Below, in pieces: positions 49,003-60,760 of a stretch of DNA of 64,000 bases; within the stretch, counting starts at the first letter, position 1, and each line of letters begins with the position of its first letter. The DNA lies in contig CM035162.1 in assembly GCA_020205615.1 (NCBI GenBank), forward strand, positions 30,606,681 through 30,670,680, read 5' to 3'. This stretch comes from Panax quinquefolius. Lineage: Eukaryota; Streptophyta; Magnoliopsida; Apiales; Araliaceae. Under the pieces are notes generated by a model that made no database searches, was not told the origin of the DNA, and worked only from the letters and a program-made list of their open reading frames with translations. A program made the translations under genes and the position numbers.

Positions 49003-51383
49003 CAGTTTCTTCTAAGGTAGGGGATATTATTTGTTGTACTCTGTAAGGGGGTATTCTTTCTTTCTTATTCGTGAAGAAACTTCATTATTCCATTCTTTAT
49101 TATTCTATCGAATAACTTTTGTATACGCTGGATACCCTATACTTGGTGAAATTCTTACATTATTCCATTCTTTATTATTACATTGGAATAACTTTGTATA
49201 CGCTTAATACCTATACTTGGTAAAATTCTTCATTATTCCATTCTTATTATTATGTTGGAATAACATGTTTATCTGCAATCGCATACATGGTGAAATTCTT
49301 CTAATATTACATTCTTTTTATTATTCGTCGAAATATCTTCTGCGTGCGTTTTCACGGGACTGGTTCCATTATTTATTATTACGTGCCGAACATCCCATGC
49401 GTGCGCTTACGCCGGACTGGTTCCATTATTTATTATTACATTGAGAATAACACGTCTGCATGTGGTCTATCGCATGCATGGTGAATTCTTACATTATTCC
49501 ATTCTTTATTATTCTGTTGGAATAATCTGTCTATGTGGATTATCACATGCATGATGAATGATCCTTTGTATTCAATCCTTATTAAATTGTGAAAATAATC
49601 TGTTTACGTGAATTATGATGAAAGTCATAATAAAAGCATTGGACTGATGAAAATTATGGGTATATGTAGTATTAGTAAGTGTTATGATGAGTTATGTTGG
49701 TTATTATGTGAAAACATGAAAGTTTCTTAGAAATCACAAAGGGTTGAAAATAAGATTTTGGTAAAAATGGAACATAAAATTTAATTGACCATATCTCCTA
49801 TTATATTTTGAATTTTTGAGTGTGGTCAAGTTCTAGAGTTAGATCTATGAGTTTTTTAACTTATCCAAGTGGAATCACTGGAAAAGGTGCTGTAGATTTT
49901 CGTGTGGACTAATTTTAACAAAAGAGTCAAAACTGTAAATTAACAAAAAGGCTACTGCCGAAAAGTTTAAAAGGGAATTTTCGGTCAGTTAATTTGTGAG
50001 AAAACTTCCGGCCTTTTGGGACATTGAAATATATGGTATAAAGTACCTCCTGTCCAAAAATGAGCTCATTCCGACTTAAAATGAGCAAGTTATGACTATT
50101 TCAATATTTAGGTTTTTCCAACGAAAAACGATATAACCGGAGTTCTATAACTCTGATGACCATGAAATTTAAACTGGAAGCTCACGTTAATATGTGTAAG
50201 ATCTTGCCAAGATTTGGGAATTTTTGGAGTTAAACTTGAGGTAGCTAATTTCTTAAGGAATTAATTAGAAATTGATTTTTAAAAAATAGTAAATGAATTT
50301 TAAAACTTCCGAGAAAAATATATGTTCAATATGGGACTATATTCTACTAAATCCCAGAAACAAAATATTTTTGAGACTGATTTGGTATTTTTCATGAAAA
50401 TAATCTAGTTATGAGTAAATGAGTTAAATATGTTATGAGAAGTAACAAAATTGGAAAATAGGATTTTATGGCTTGGGAATCCTATATAGGGTATATGCAA
50501 ATTTTTGATAAGGAATTTGATCATTGGTGATGAAATCTTATGAGTATGGCATTTATGAATGATTAAATGCAATATTTGGTAAAGTGTAAATAATTGAAAT
50601 AAATTATTTATAAGTTTAAGAAGTGATTAAAATATTGTTATAATATTAACAATATTAGATTATGAGTTTATTAAGAGATTTATAATATTTGGATAAATTA
50701 AAGTCTCTAATATTTATACTTATTGTCGTTTGAGTAATGCTTATATTATTGTCATCATCCTTATGCTTATATTGTGATGAAAGTCATCTGTGGCTTACGT
50801 GCATGGATGGACTTGGTATGATTATGACCAGGAATTATTCGGTATAATCATCATGACCAAGTAATGTGACGAATGATGTGGTAAAAGTCCTCATTGACAC
50901 AGTAGTGGATTGATGGATGATTATTGGTATGATTATAACCAGGGATTATTCTGGTATAATCATGACCATCGATGATTACATGAATATCCTTGGCCGTAGT
51001 AGCGGGGATGATTCGATGATGTGGATTATTTATTAAGATGAGTCTCAAATGATAAAATATTGATTATACACTTTTAATTCGTAAAAGATAGTTGATATCA
51101 TGCTTTACTTTGACTCTTACTAAAATACGGTTGTATGTCTTTGGCCTATAGTGCAAAGTTGAATTGTTAATGAATATCTTTGGTCGTAGTGCAAAGATGA
51201 ATTTATTAGTATGATTATGAACAAGAATTTTGGTATAACCATGATTTTTGATATTTCAGGTGAAGATAGGTGATGAAAATTATCTTCATCCCAGTGCGAA
51301 GAAGGAATTTAAAATCACAATTATTATTATGAGTTATTCATATGATTGTGGACAGGAATTGTTAATTGATGTTACAGGGATGT

Positions 51384-53759
51384 TGTAAGACCCCAACTTT
51401 TATGAATAAAGATGAATTTTCTATAAATATCATTTTTGAATATTATGGAATGAATTTGATATAATGTTATAGTTGTGGGTAATATTTATAAATTTTACAA
51501 AAGTACGCAAGATTGTTATATAATATTCTATTGGTGGGGAATATTCGCTTTTAACGGGGAATATTCGTATAACCAAGACAATCATTGGTAGACACCATGG
51601 CGGAATTATTATCGATTGATCGAAAAAACGACAAAAAATACTTTATGAAAATAACGGCGGAAGTTTTCTTCGTTAATCTGTTGAAGCACCCGGTGTTAAA
51701 AGTACAAGATGTCTGGCGTGAGTTACACAAAAGATAGCACACAATATTGATTATTGATGCTTATGTGATAAGTCACTCGATTTTGTTTTATTGGTATTAT
51801 TAATGTATTAAAAGCAGTAAAAACTTTTTATATAAAAATGAATACTTTTATAAAGTTATTCGTTTTATTAAAGCTAATAGTAAAACCTTTTTATATAAAA
51901 ATGAATACTTTTATAAAGTTATACATTTTATTAGACAATAATTAGAATATATTATATTTTATTATGCATAATATTTGCATAGTGCTGCGTAGTATTTGCA
52001 TAGTAAAATCTTTTTAAAGTTATTCGGTTTATTAGATTATAAATAGAATATATTATATTTTATTTAAAAGATTTTGCTTTAAATATGGACCATCGATTAA
52101 AGTAAATCAATCTAAACCGCTTATGAGTTAATTCTTATCTGGTCCATTTTTCTATAAATAGAAGCTCATTCCTTCATTATTTCTTACGAATTCACTTTGA
52201 AAGTCAGAGAGAGAAATTATAGAAGGTTTATAGAAAAGTATTCTCGCTCCTTCCTACGCTTTATATTCAGCTTTCTTTTACGGTAAGGGATATTATTTGT
52301 TGTACCTTTCGTTAGGGGTATTCCTTCTTTCTTATTGGTGAAATTCTTTTGTTATTCCATTCTTTATTATTACATTGGAATAACTTTGTATACGCTGGAT
52401 ACCCTATACTTGGTGAAATTCTTCTATTATTCCATTATTTATTATTACGTTAGAACATCACATGCATGCGTTTCTGGCGGGACTGATTCCATTATTTATT
52501 ATTACATTGGAATATTATGTCATGCATGCGTTTTACGCGGACACAGTTCCGCATCTTTATTATTACATTTGGAATATCCTGTTGCATGCATTTTACGGGA
52601 CCGGTTCCATTCTTTATTATTCTGTTGGAATATCTTGTGCATGCGTTTCTGTGGGACCGGTTCCTTTATTTATTATTACGTTAGAATAACTTGCACATCT
52701 TGATCTATCGCATGCCTGGTGATTTCTTTTGTTATTCCATTCTTTATTATACTCAGTTGGTTAAAACTTTGACTTTTATACTTCATGAAATTAGTGGAAT
52801 ATCCTTGATATTTGTGCTTCATCCAGTATCTTTTTATGGAAATATTCTTCTGAGCATTCTGGAATTTTACTCTACAAAGAAGTATCATGTTGACAATTTG
52901 GACGTTATTAGTTCCTGGATAAATTAATTCTTGAACTTGTTTTATTGAATTCTTATATCATTGTCATCATCCTCATGTTTATATTATGTTGAAAGTCATC
53001 TGTGGCCTGTAGTGCATAGATAGACTTGGTATGATTATGACCAGGGATTATTCGGTGTAATCATGACCGTAATGTTATAAATAATGTGGAAAAGTCCTCA
53101 TTGACCCGTAGTGCATTAATGGACAGTTGTTGGCATGATCATGACCATTGATGAATACACGAATATCCTTGGCTGTGGTGCATGGATAATTTGTGGTTGT
53201 GATACTAATGAATATCCTTACCAGTAGTCTGCGGGGATGATGTGGATTATTTATTAAAATTTGAGTCTCGTGATAAAAGTCATGAAAAACCTTTTAAATC
53301 ATAGAAGATAGTAGATTTTATTCTTTACTTGACTCTTCTAATGGATTGCTTGTTCACCGCTGATTAAACTTGATGTTTGTTATATTTTATCGGTTTAACA
53401 CTTTGTTGAAGGCTAATGATAATTTATTCGCATTATCTTAGTCATAATATTTCTTCTTGGGCTAGTTGAGCTCACCCTTTCTTTCACTGTTCTCTTCAGA
53501 AAATGAGAATATAGCTGGGACGAGTCGGGGAACGGAGTGATGGACCAGCTGATAGTATTAGTAGTCATCACTATTCTGTTAAATATTGTGACAATAAATG
53601 TAATGAGAACTTATTCTGAGAGTGGATATTGTCTAAAAAATAGTATTTGTATTAAAACTCACAGCTCTCTTGTTGTATATTAAAGATTGTATTTGTATTC
53701 TGTACCATGTGTTTGGCGACTCAGAATAGGTGATGTATACCTATTTTGGGGGCGTCACA
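51384..53759 (+). mobile_element. Solo LTR (type A2) nested in the type B LTR
   Basis: It runs from TGTAAGACCCCAAC to GGGGGCGTCACA. The flanks GATGT (51379-51383) and GATAT (53760-53764) are a 5-bp target duplication with one change. The unbroken target GGGATA-AACATT is visible inverted in the type C copy near 46540. It has no primer site or polypurine tract of its own. Confidence 0.93.
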
Positions 53760-54763
53760 GATATAACATTATTGGTGGATTTTTAACATGGAGAAGATAA
53801 TAGACCTAATGGTCTATTTGAATCTTCTAATGGATTCCTCATTTCGCTGCAACTATGATTGAAAAGTTTTATCATCTACCATATGTTCTAAATCTCTGAT
53901 TTATTATTGATGAAAGCTATTGATAATTTAATTATCTTTAGTCATGATATTCTTTCTTTGGGCTAGTTAGTGCTCACCCATTTGCTTCTGATTCTTTTCG
54001 TAATAAAAGTGTAGCCGGGTTTCGAGCGGGTTAAGAGAGGATTAGAGCGGTGGTGAATTATAAATGCTTGAGGTTCTCCCTAAATAGTATGAAAATAATT
54101 TTGTTGAGAACTTTAGATAAGTTTATCGTATTGTATACGTCATTTGATATTTAATTTTTGTAAACGAATAGGGTGAGGTGAACCCAACTTTGGAAGGATG
54201 TTTTGCCACTATTATACAAGATTTCTAATGACATATAACCTCGCGTTATCATAAGACATGGTTGTGCACATCCACTTGCTGAGTATATCTACGAGCACTA
54301 CCTATATGATCTTGGAGTTTATTTGAAATATACTTTTCACTTGGAGACAACGGAGATAGTTATATGTCAGGAGAAGGCTCACCATTGGTAAGAAGATGAT
54401 AGTAATCTTCTTATTTTTCTTTGGGGACTTTTGGGTCAACCAAGGATAATTCTGTGGACATATGATATCTATCATAACCTAGACGCATGGCCTCCCATGT
54501 ACGAAGGTTTTCTTGAGTACTTCCCAAAGATTTTAATTTCTAAAACAGTTTTTGACTATACTTTTATGTAAAATACCATTGTAAGGTTGTGGTCGAGGCA
54601 CCATGAGAGTTATATATATTTGTATTAAAATTCACAGCTTATCTGTTGTCGTACTCTGCATGACAGTTCCACAGTTGTATAAATGAATTTTGTATTTGAT
54701 TTTTATTGTGGGATATATGGCGACTCGAGATGGGTGATGTATACCTATTTTGGGGGCATCATA

Positions 54764-55131
54764 AATGGTATCAGAGCTTAGGGAGATGGTCGCTGGCGGA
54801 GATATGAGTCTAGAACTAGGAGGGGGGAGATGAATAATATACTTCGCTAGTGTGTGACTTACCTAAGCCGAAATTTTTACTTGATAAGTTGACAATTTGT
54901 GATATGTCAATTAACCTTTGTTTTGAAGATATATTCTAGAATGATATCTGAAATACATGAGATGAGCAATAGAAAAATCATGATACAGAGGATATAACCG
55001 GGAAGGTACAATCCAAAAAGAAAGCAAGGTATTCTTATCTCTTCGAATACCAAAACAAGGTATTCTCATCTCTTTGAACTACCAGGTACGTAAATTTCGA
55101 TGGCGAAATTTCATAAGGAGGGGAGATTGTA
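54764..55131 (+). pseudogene. 368-bp internal remnant of a gypsy element
   Basis: The primer binding site TGGTATCAGAGCTTAGGG (54766) and about 230 bases of leader are joined directly to the very end of pol (YVNFDGEIS-like frame, near 55085-55113) and the polypurine tract AAGGAGGGGAGAT. All of gag and pol between them is lost. The same segment with CAAGGTATTC is duplicated at about 55026 and 55057. Confidence 0.85.
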
Positions 55132-57649
55132 TGTGAGACCCCAGATTTTATCAATAAAGATTTAAATTTTGTCGAAATAATTTTTAATATTATATTGTGA
55201 ATTTGAGATAATATTATAGTTGTGGGTAGTATTTATAAATTTTGCAAAGTATCACAGTGGTTATATTATATTCGATTGGTGGGGAATATTCGGTTTAGCG
55301 AGGAATATTAGTATAACTACTCAATCATTGGTGGACCCTAAATGTAATTATTGTCGGATTGAAAAAACGACAAAAATATTTTATTGAAATAACGGCGGAA
55401 GTTTTACTGGTTGATCTTTGTTGAACTACTTTCAGGTAGTAAAAGTATGCGATGTCGTGTGTGGTGCATAGCATAGTAGCACACAGTATTGATTATTGAT
55501 GCTTATGTGAGAAGTCACCCGGTTTGATTCCATTATTGTCGATTAATAATATGAATTATTATAATGATAATGACGTTTTGTTTTATTCATTATTATTAAC
55601 GTAATAAAAATGAAACATCTTTTATATAAAATGAATACTTTATTAAAGTTATTCATAAATAGAATATATTATATTTTATTATGCGTAGTGTTGTATAGTG
55701 TTTTGCATAGTCTTTGCGTAGTGTTTGCATAATAGTAAATGTTTTTATATAAATAGAATATATGATATTTTATTTAAAAGATTTTGCTTTAAATATGGAC
55801 CGTCAGATTAAAATAAATCAATCTGGACCGTTCATGAATTAATTACTTACTATGCATTCTATTTTCCTATAAATAAAGCTCATTCCTTCATTATTTTCTT
55901 TACGAATTCACTTTGAAACTCTAGAGAGAGAAATTATAGAGAGAAGTTATAGAGAAAATCTATAGAGAGAAAGAAGAAGAGTATTCGGTACTTCACTACT
56001 TTGATATCCAAAGTGTCTTTTACTAAGGGGGGGTATTATTTGTTGTACGTAAGGGATATTATTAGTTTGTATTCATGAAGAGAACCCTCGGTTATTCCAT
56101 TCTTTATTATTACATTTGGAATAACTTTGTATCTGTGCCAGATACCCTATACTTGGTGAAATCCTCTCATTATTCTATTCATTATTATTACATTGGAATA
56201 ACTTGTAAAAGTGGTATACCCTATACATAACTTTTATATCTATGCGGCATACCTATACTTGGTGAAATCCTTATGTTATTCCATCCTTATTTATTACATT
56301 GGAATAACATGTATCGTGGAATCCCCTATACTTGGTGATCTTCTTCATTATTCCATTCTTTATTATTACATTGGAATATCTTGTCATGTGTTTTTTACCG
56401 GACTGGTTCCATTGTTTATTATTCGCATTTATTATTACATTTGGAATATCACATGCATGTGTTTTACACCGACTTCGTTCCCATTGTTTATTATTCAAAG
56501 ATTTATTATTACATTGGATCATCCCAGTAGGTGTGAATTTCACGACTGGTTCCGTTATTATTATTTTGTTGGAATAACTTTTATACATGCAAAGTACGTG
56601 CGTGCGTGGTGATTTCTTTTGTTAGTCCATTCTTTATTATACCCAGGTTGGTTAAAACTTTGACTTCTATACTCCATGAAATTAGTAGAATATCCTTGAT
56701 ATTTGCGTTTCATCCAAAGATCTTTTCATGGAAATATTCTTCCCGATCATTCTTGAATTTTACTCTACAAAGCAAGTATCTTGTTGGCAATTTGGGCGTT
56801 ACTAATTCACGGATAAAATAATTCTTGAACTTGTTTTATTGAATTATTATGTCATTGTCATCATCCTCATGATATATTATGTTATCTTTGGCTTACGTGC
56901 ATAGATGAACTTAGTATGATTATGACGAGGATCATTCGGTATAATAATCATGGCTTGTTATAAATGATGTGATAAAAGTCCTCGATGGCACAGTAATGCG
57001 ATGATGGATAGTTTTGGTATGATTATGACCGGGGGTGATTCGGTATAGTCATGACCATTGATAATTTGATGAAAATCCTTGGCCGTGATAGCGCGGGATG
57101 ATTAGATGTGGTGGTTTATTTATTAAAATTTGAGTCTCGTGATAAAAAATTGATGAAAACCTTTTAAAACCTAAAAGATAGTAGATTTTATTCTCTACTG
57201 ACTCTTTTAATGGATTGCGTATTCTGCTTTGCAGATTAAATTGGTTGTCTATTGTATTTTATCGGTTTAACATCTTTGTTGAAGGCTAATGATAATTTAT
57301 TACGCATTATCTTAGTCATAATATTTCTTCTTTGGGCTAGTTGAGCTCACCCTTTCTTTCACCGTATACTCTTGAAATGAGAACATAGGCTGGACGAGTC
57401 GAGGAGCGGAGTAATGGTCCGGAGGATAGCATTAGTAGTCCTCACTATTACGTGAAATAGTGTGATAATAGTTGTAATGAGGACTCCTTTTGAGTTTGTA
57501 TAATATCTAGTAGACAATATTTGTATTCAAACTCACGGTTTATGTCGTATTGTACACGGCGTTATATTAGTAAGTTGTATTTGAATTTATGTACCATGTA
57601 AGTGGCGACCCAAGATGGGTGGCGTATACCTAATTTTAGGGGCGTCACG
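55132..57649 (+). mobile_element. Type A2 LTR shared between two internal remnants
   Basis: It starts TGTGAGACCCCAG after a polypurine tract and ends GGGGCGTCACG before a primer binding site TGGTATCGAGC (57652). Having both signals, it acts as the 3' LTR of the piece to its left and the 5' LTR of the piece to its right, which points to recombination between elements. TATAAATA is at 55868 and the tandem array at about 56090-56580. Confidence 0.9.
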
Positions 57650-58938
57650 GTTGGTATCGAGCTTAGGGATATGATCCTGGCTAAGAGGTGAGAATAATAC
57701 TAGGAGGGGAGGCAGGGGAATACCTTCGCTAGAATGACCTACCTAAGTTTATGTGCTATTTTTATTGGTCGATTCGAGAATATAGGGATAATTTGTTACA
57801 TGTCAATTAACCCTTGTTTTGTGACAGTGTTTGAGAATGGCATCTGAAAATCTTTGAGATAAGCAATGAAGCACATGAGAGTGTTGATTCAAATCAAACA
57901 AAAGGTAACGACCAACAACACGATAATAATCATCTTTGGTGGCAACTATCGAGAACAATGATAACCATCGTGGGGAAATTATCATGCTAAGAATGGTAAC
58001 CACTTGGTGGTAATCATGGCAAAGATAATAGAAGTGGAAATTTCAAGAAGAAAAGGTCATTTAGCTCGATTTTGTCGTATAGTGAAGTCAAGTCCAATTT
58101 GGGATAGTGGCACCAAAGGCGGATACGGACAAAAACAAAGTCGGTGGTTTTTCGGGAAGAAGCGTTTTTAAGTGACTTCTCGAAAAGTGGGTAACCCGAC
58201 GAAGTTAGCACGGTTAGTTAATTATAAATTCTTGCGAAGTCTATACCTTATTAGATACTGGGGTTCTACCCATTCTTTTATCTCTCTTGCTTGCGTTCAA
58301 CGCGTTTAAATTTGACTTGGGAGAAATTAGACTTTGATTTATCTATTGAAACTTCGTTGGGAGAAACCTTCGTTACCTCCACATTTATTAATCTTGTTGT
58401 TTCAAATAAACACTTTCACGTTACTGTCGATCTTATCTCTTTGAAAATACTTGCCTTTGAGGTAATTTTTGAAAACGATTGATTAACTACTCATTATTCT
58501 TTTGTAAGGTTGTTAGCTTTCATATTCTAACCAACTTTGTTATCTGAATTCAAAGTAACCAAATCCTAAAGTTAATCAACGTTATATCGAAGCCATAAGT
58601 AAAGAGCCCGATCCTTTGGTTGTTGACTTCCTTGTGTGGAATGCACCGAAGCCGGACTTTACAGTAGGCGACGTCGTGATGAAGATGGCAAGTTGATAGG
58701 TATCATTGTGAGGTCTTATCCGGGTTAAGTGATAAAAGTCACAGTTGGTATTAATGTGACGTCTTATCGAAGTCTTGGACGAGAATAATGATTTTGAATG
58801 ATATTTCTATCATTAATAAATTTCTTGGCGTATTCTTGAAGACTTCCTAGCCTACCTAGGCGTGAAATTGAATTTTGTATTGACCCCAAAGATACAAAAC
58901 CCATTTCTTAAACCCTCAAATATTTCTTGAACTAAAAT
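57650..58938 (+). pseudogene. Gag-protease remnant of a second gypsy copy
   Basis: It parallels 36765-40330 without the solo LTR: leader, gag with the half knuckle GHLARFC (about 58055), a protease start that keeps LLDTG but has an extra G causing a frameshift (about 58250-58270), DLISLKILAFEVI (about 58429-58467) with the usual VILG motif altered, and the first part of RT. It ends at ACTAAAATGAGC, within a few bases of where element 1 is also broken. Confidence 0.88.
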
Positions 58939-60035
58939 GAGCAGGTTTACGTGGTTTATGATGAAAGTCATAATAAAAGCATTGGACTAATGAAAATCAT
59001 GGGTATTCGTGGTATTAGTAAGTGTTATGATAAGTTATGTTGGTTAGTATGTGAAAACATGAAAGTTTCTTAGAAATCACAAAGAGTTGAAAATCAGATT
59101 TTGGTAAAAAACGTAACATGAAATTCAATTGACCAAATCTCTTATTATATTTTGAATTTTTGAGTGTGGTCAAGTCCTAGAGTTAGATATATGAGTTACC
59201 TAACTAATCCAAGTGGAATTACTGGAAAAGGTGTTGTAGATTTTTGTGTGGACTGATTTTAGCAAAGGAGTGCAAAGCTGCAAAAACCGAAAAAGTTGCT
59301 GCCATGATTTTAGAGAGGCTGTTTCGGCCACTTAAATTATGAGAAAAATTCTGGCATTTTGGGACATGAAGGTATATGGTATAAAGTACCTCCTGTCCAA
59401 AAATGAGCTCATTCTAACTTAAAATGAGCAAGTTATGACTATTTCAATATTTAGGTTTTTCTGACAAAAAACGCTATAACCGGAGTTCTATAACTCCGAT
59501 GACCATGAAATTTAAACTAGAAGCTCACGTTAACATGTGTAAGGTCCTGCCAAGATTTGGGAATTTTGGAGTTAAACTTGAGGTAGCTAATTTCTTAAGG
59601 AATTAATTAGAAATTAATTTTGAAAAATAGTAATTGAATTTTAAAAATTCGAGAAAAAATATATTTTCATTATGGGACTATATTATGCTAAATCTCAGAA
59701 AAGAAATATTTTTGGGACTAATTTGGTATTTTCATGAAAATAGTTTAATTCTGAACATATGAGTTAAATATGTTATGTGAAGTAACAAAGTTGAAAATAG
59801 GATTTTATGGCTAAAGAATCCTATATAGAGTATATGCATATTTTTTGATGAGGATTTGATAATTGGTGACGATATCTTATGAGTATGACATTTTTGAATG
59901 ATTAAATGCATTATATGGTAAAAGCGTAAACAATTGAGATAAATTGTTTATAAATTTAAGAAGTGATTAAAATATTGTTATAATATTAATGATATTAGAT
60001 TATGAGATTATTAAGTGATTGATAACATGGGAATA
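58939..60035 (+). mobile_element. Middle block of a type B LTR, detached
   Basis: It matches about 49600-50690 and 62725-63830, including AAAATGAGCTCATT, GCTATAACCGGAGTTCTATA and CTCACGTTAAC. Both ends of the LTR are missing. The left junction lies at a shared GTTTACGTG. Confidence 0.85.
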
Positions 60036-60759
60036 TTCTTGAATCCTGGATAATCATGACTTGTTATAAATGATGTGATAAAAGTCCTCAGTGGCCTGTA
60101 ATGCGATGATGAATAGTTTTTGGTATGATTATGACCGGGGGTGATTCTAAGATAGTCATGACCATTGATAATTTGATGAAAATCCTTGGCCGTGGTACGG
60201 GGATGATTAGATGTGGTGGTTTATTTATTAAAATTCGAGTCTCAAATGATAAAAATTGATGAAAACCTTTTAAAACCTAAAAGATAGTAGATTTTATTCT
60301 CTACTGACTCTTTTAATGGATTGCGTATTCTTCTGCGAGCTAAATTGGTTGTCTATTGTATTTTATCGGTTTAACACTGTTGAAGGCTAATGATAATTTA
60401 TTCGCATTATCTTAGTCATAATATTTCTTCTTTGGGCTAGTTGAGCTCACCCTTTCTTTCACCGTACTCTTGAGGAAATGAGAACATAAATTTGGGACGA
60501 GTAGCCTGGGAACGGAGTAATGGTCCGGAGGATAGCATTAGCAGATCCTCACTATTCGTGAAATAGTGTGATAATAGTTGTAATGAGGACTCCTTTTGAG
60601 TTTGTATAATATCTAGTAGACAATATTTGTATTCAAACTCACAGCTTTATGTCGTATTATACACCTACAGCTTATATTAGTAAGTTGTATTTGAATTTAT
60701 GTACCATGTAAGTGGCGACCCAAGATGGGTGACGTATACCTAATTTTGGGGGCGTCACA
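60036..60759 (+). mobile_element. 3' part of a type A LTR
   Basis: It matches about 56950-57649, including the AGTTGAGCTCACCCTTTCTT segment, and ends GGGGGCGTCACA. It is joined on its left to the type B block, so the two together form a chimeric LTR-like unit. No primer binding site follows. Confidence 0.88.
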
Positions 60760-60760
60760 T

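Larger units (their letters stand above)
44341..54763 (+). mobile_element. Large LTR (type B, about 4.65 kb) split by two nested solo LTRs
   Basis: It starts TGTGAGACCCCGAATTTTA and ends GGGGGCATCATA, followed by a good primer binding site at 54766, so it is a 5' LTR. The LTR parts are 44341-45612, 49008-51383 and 53765-54763. The matching order appears uninterrupted in the copy from 60761. It carries TATAAATA at 45501 and a 1.1-kb block (about 49600-50690) absent from type A LTRs. The inserts are 45613-49002 and 51384-53759. Confidence 0.88.
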
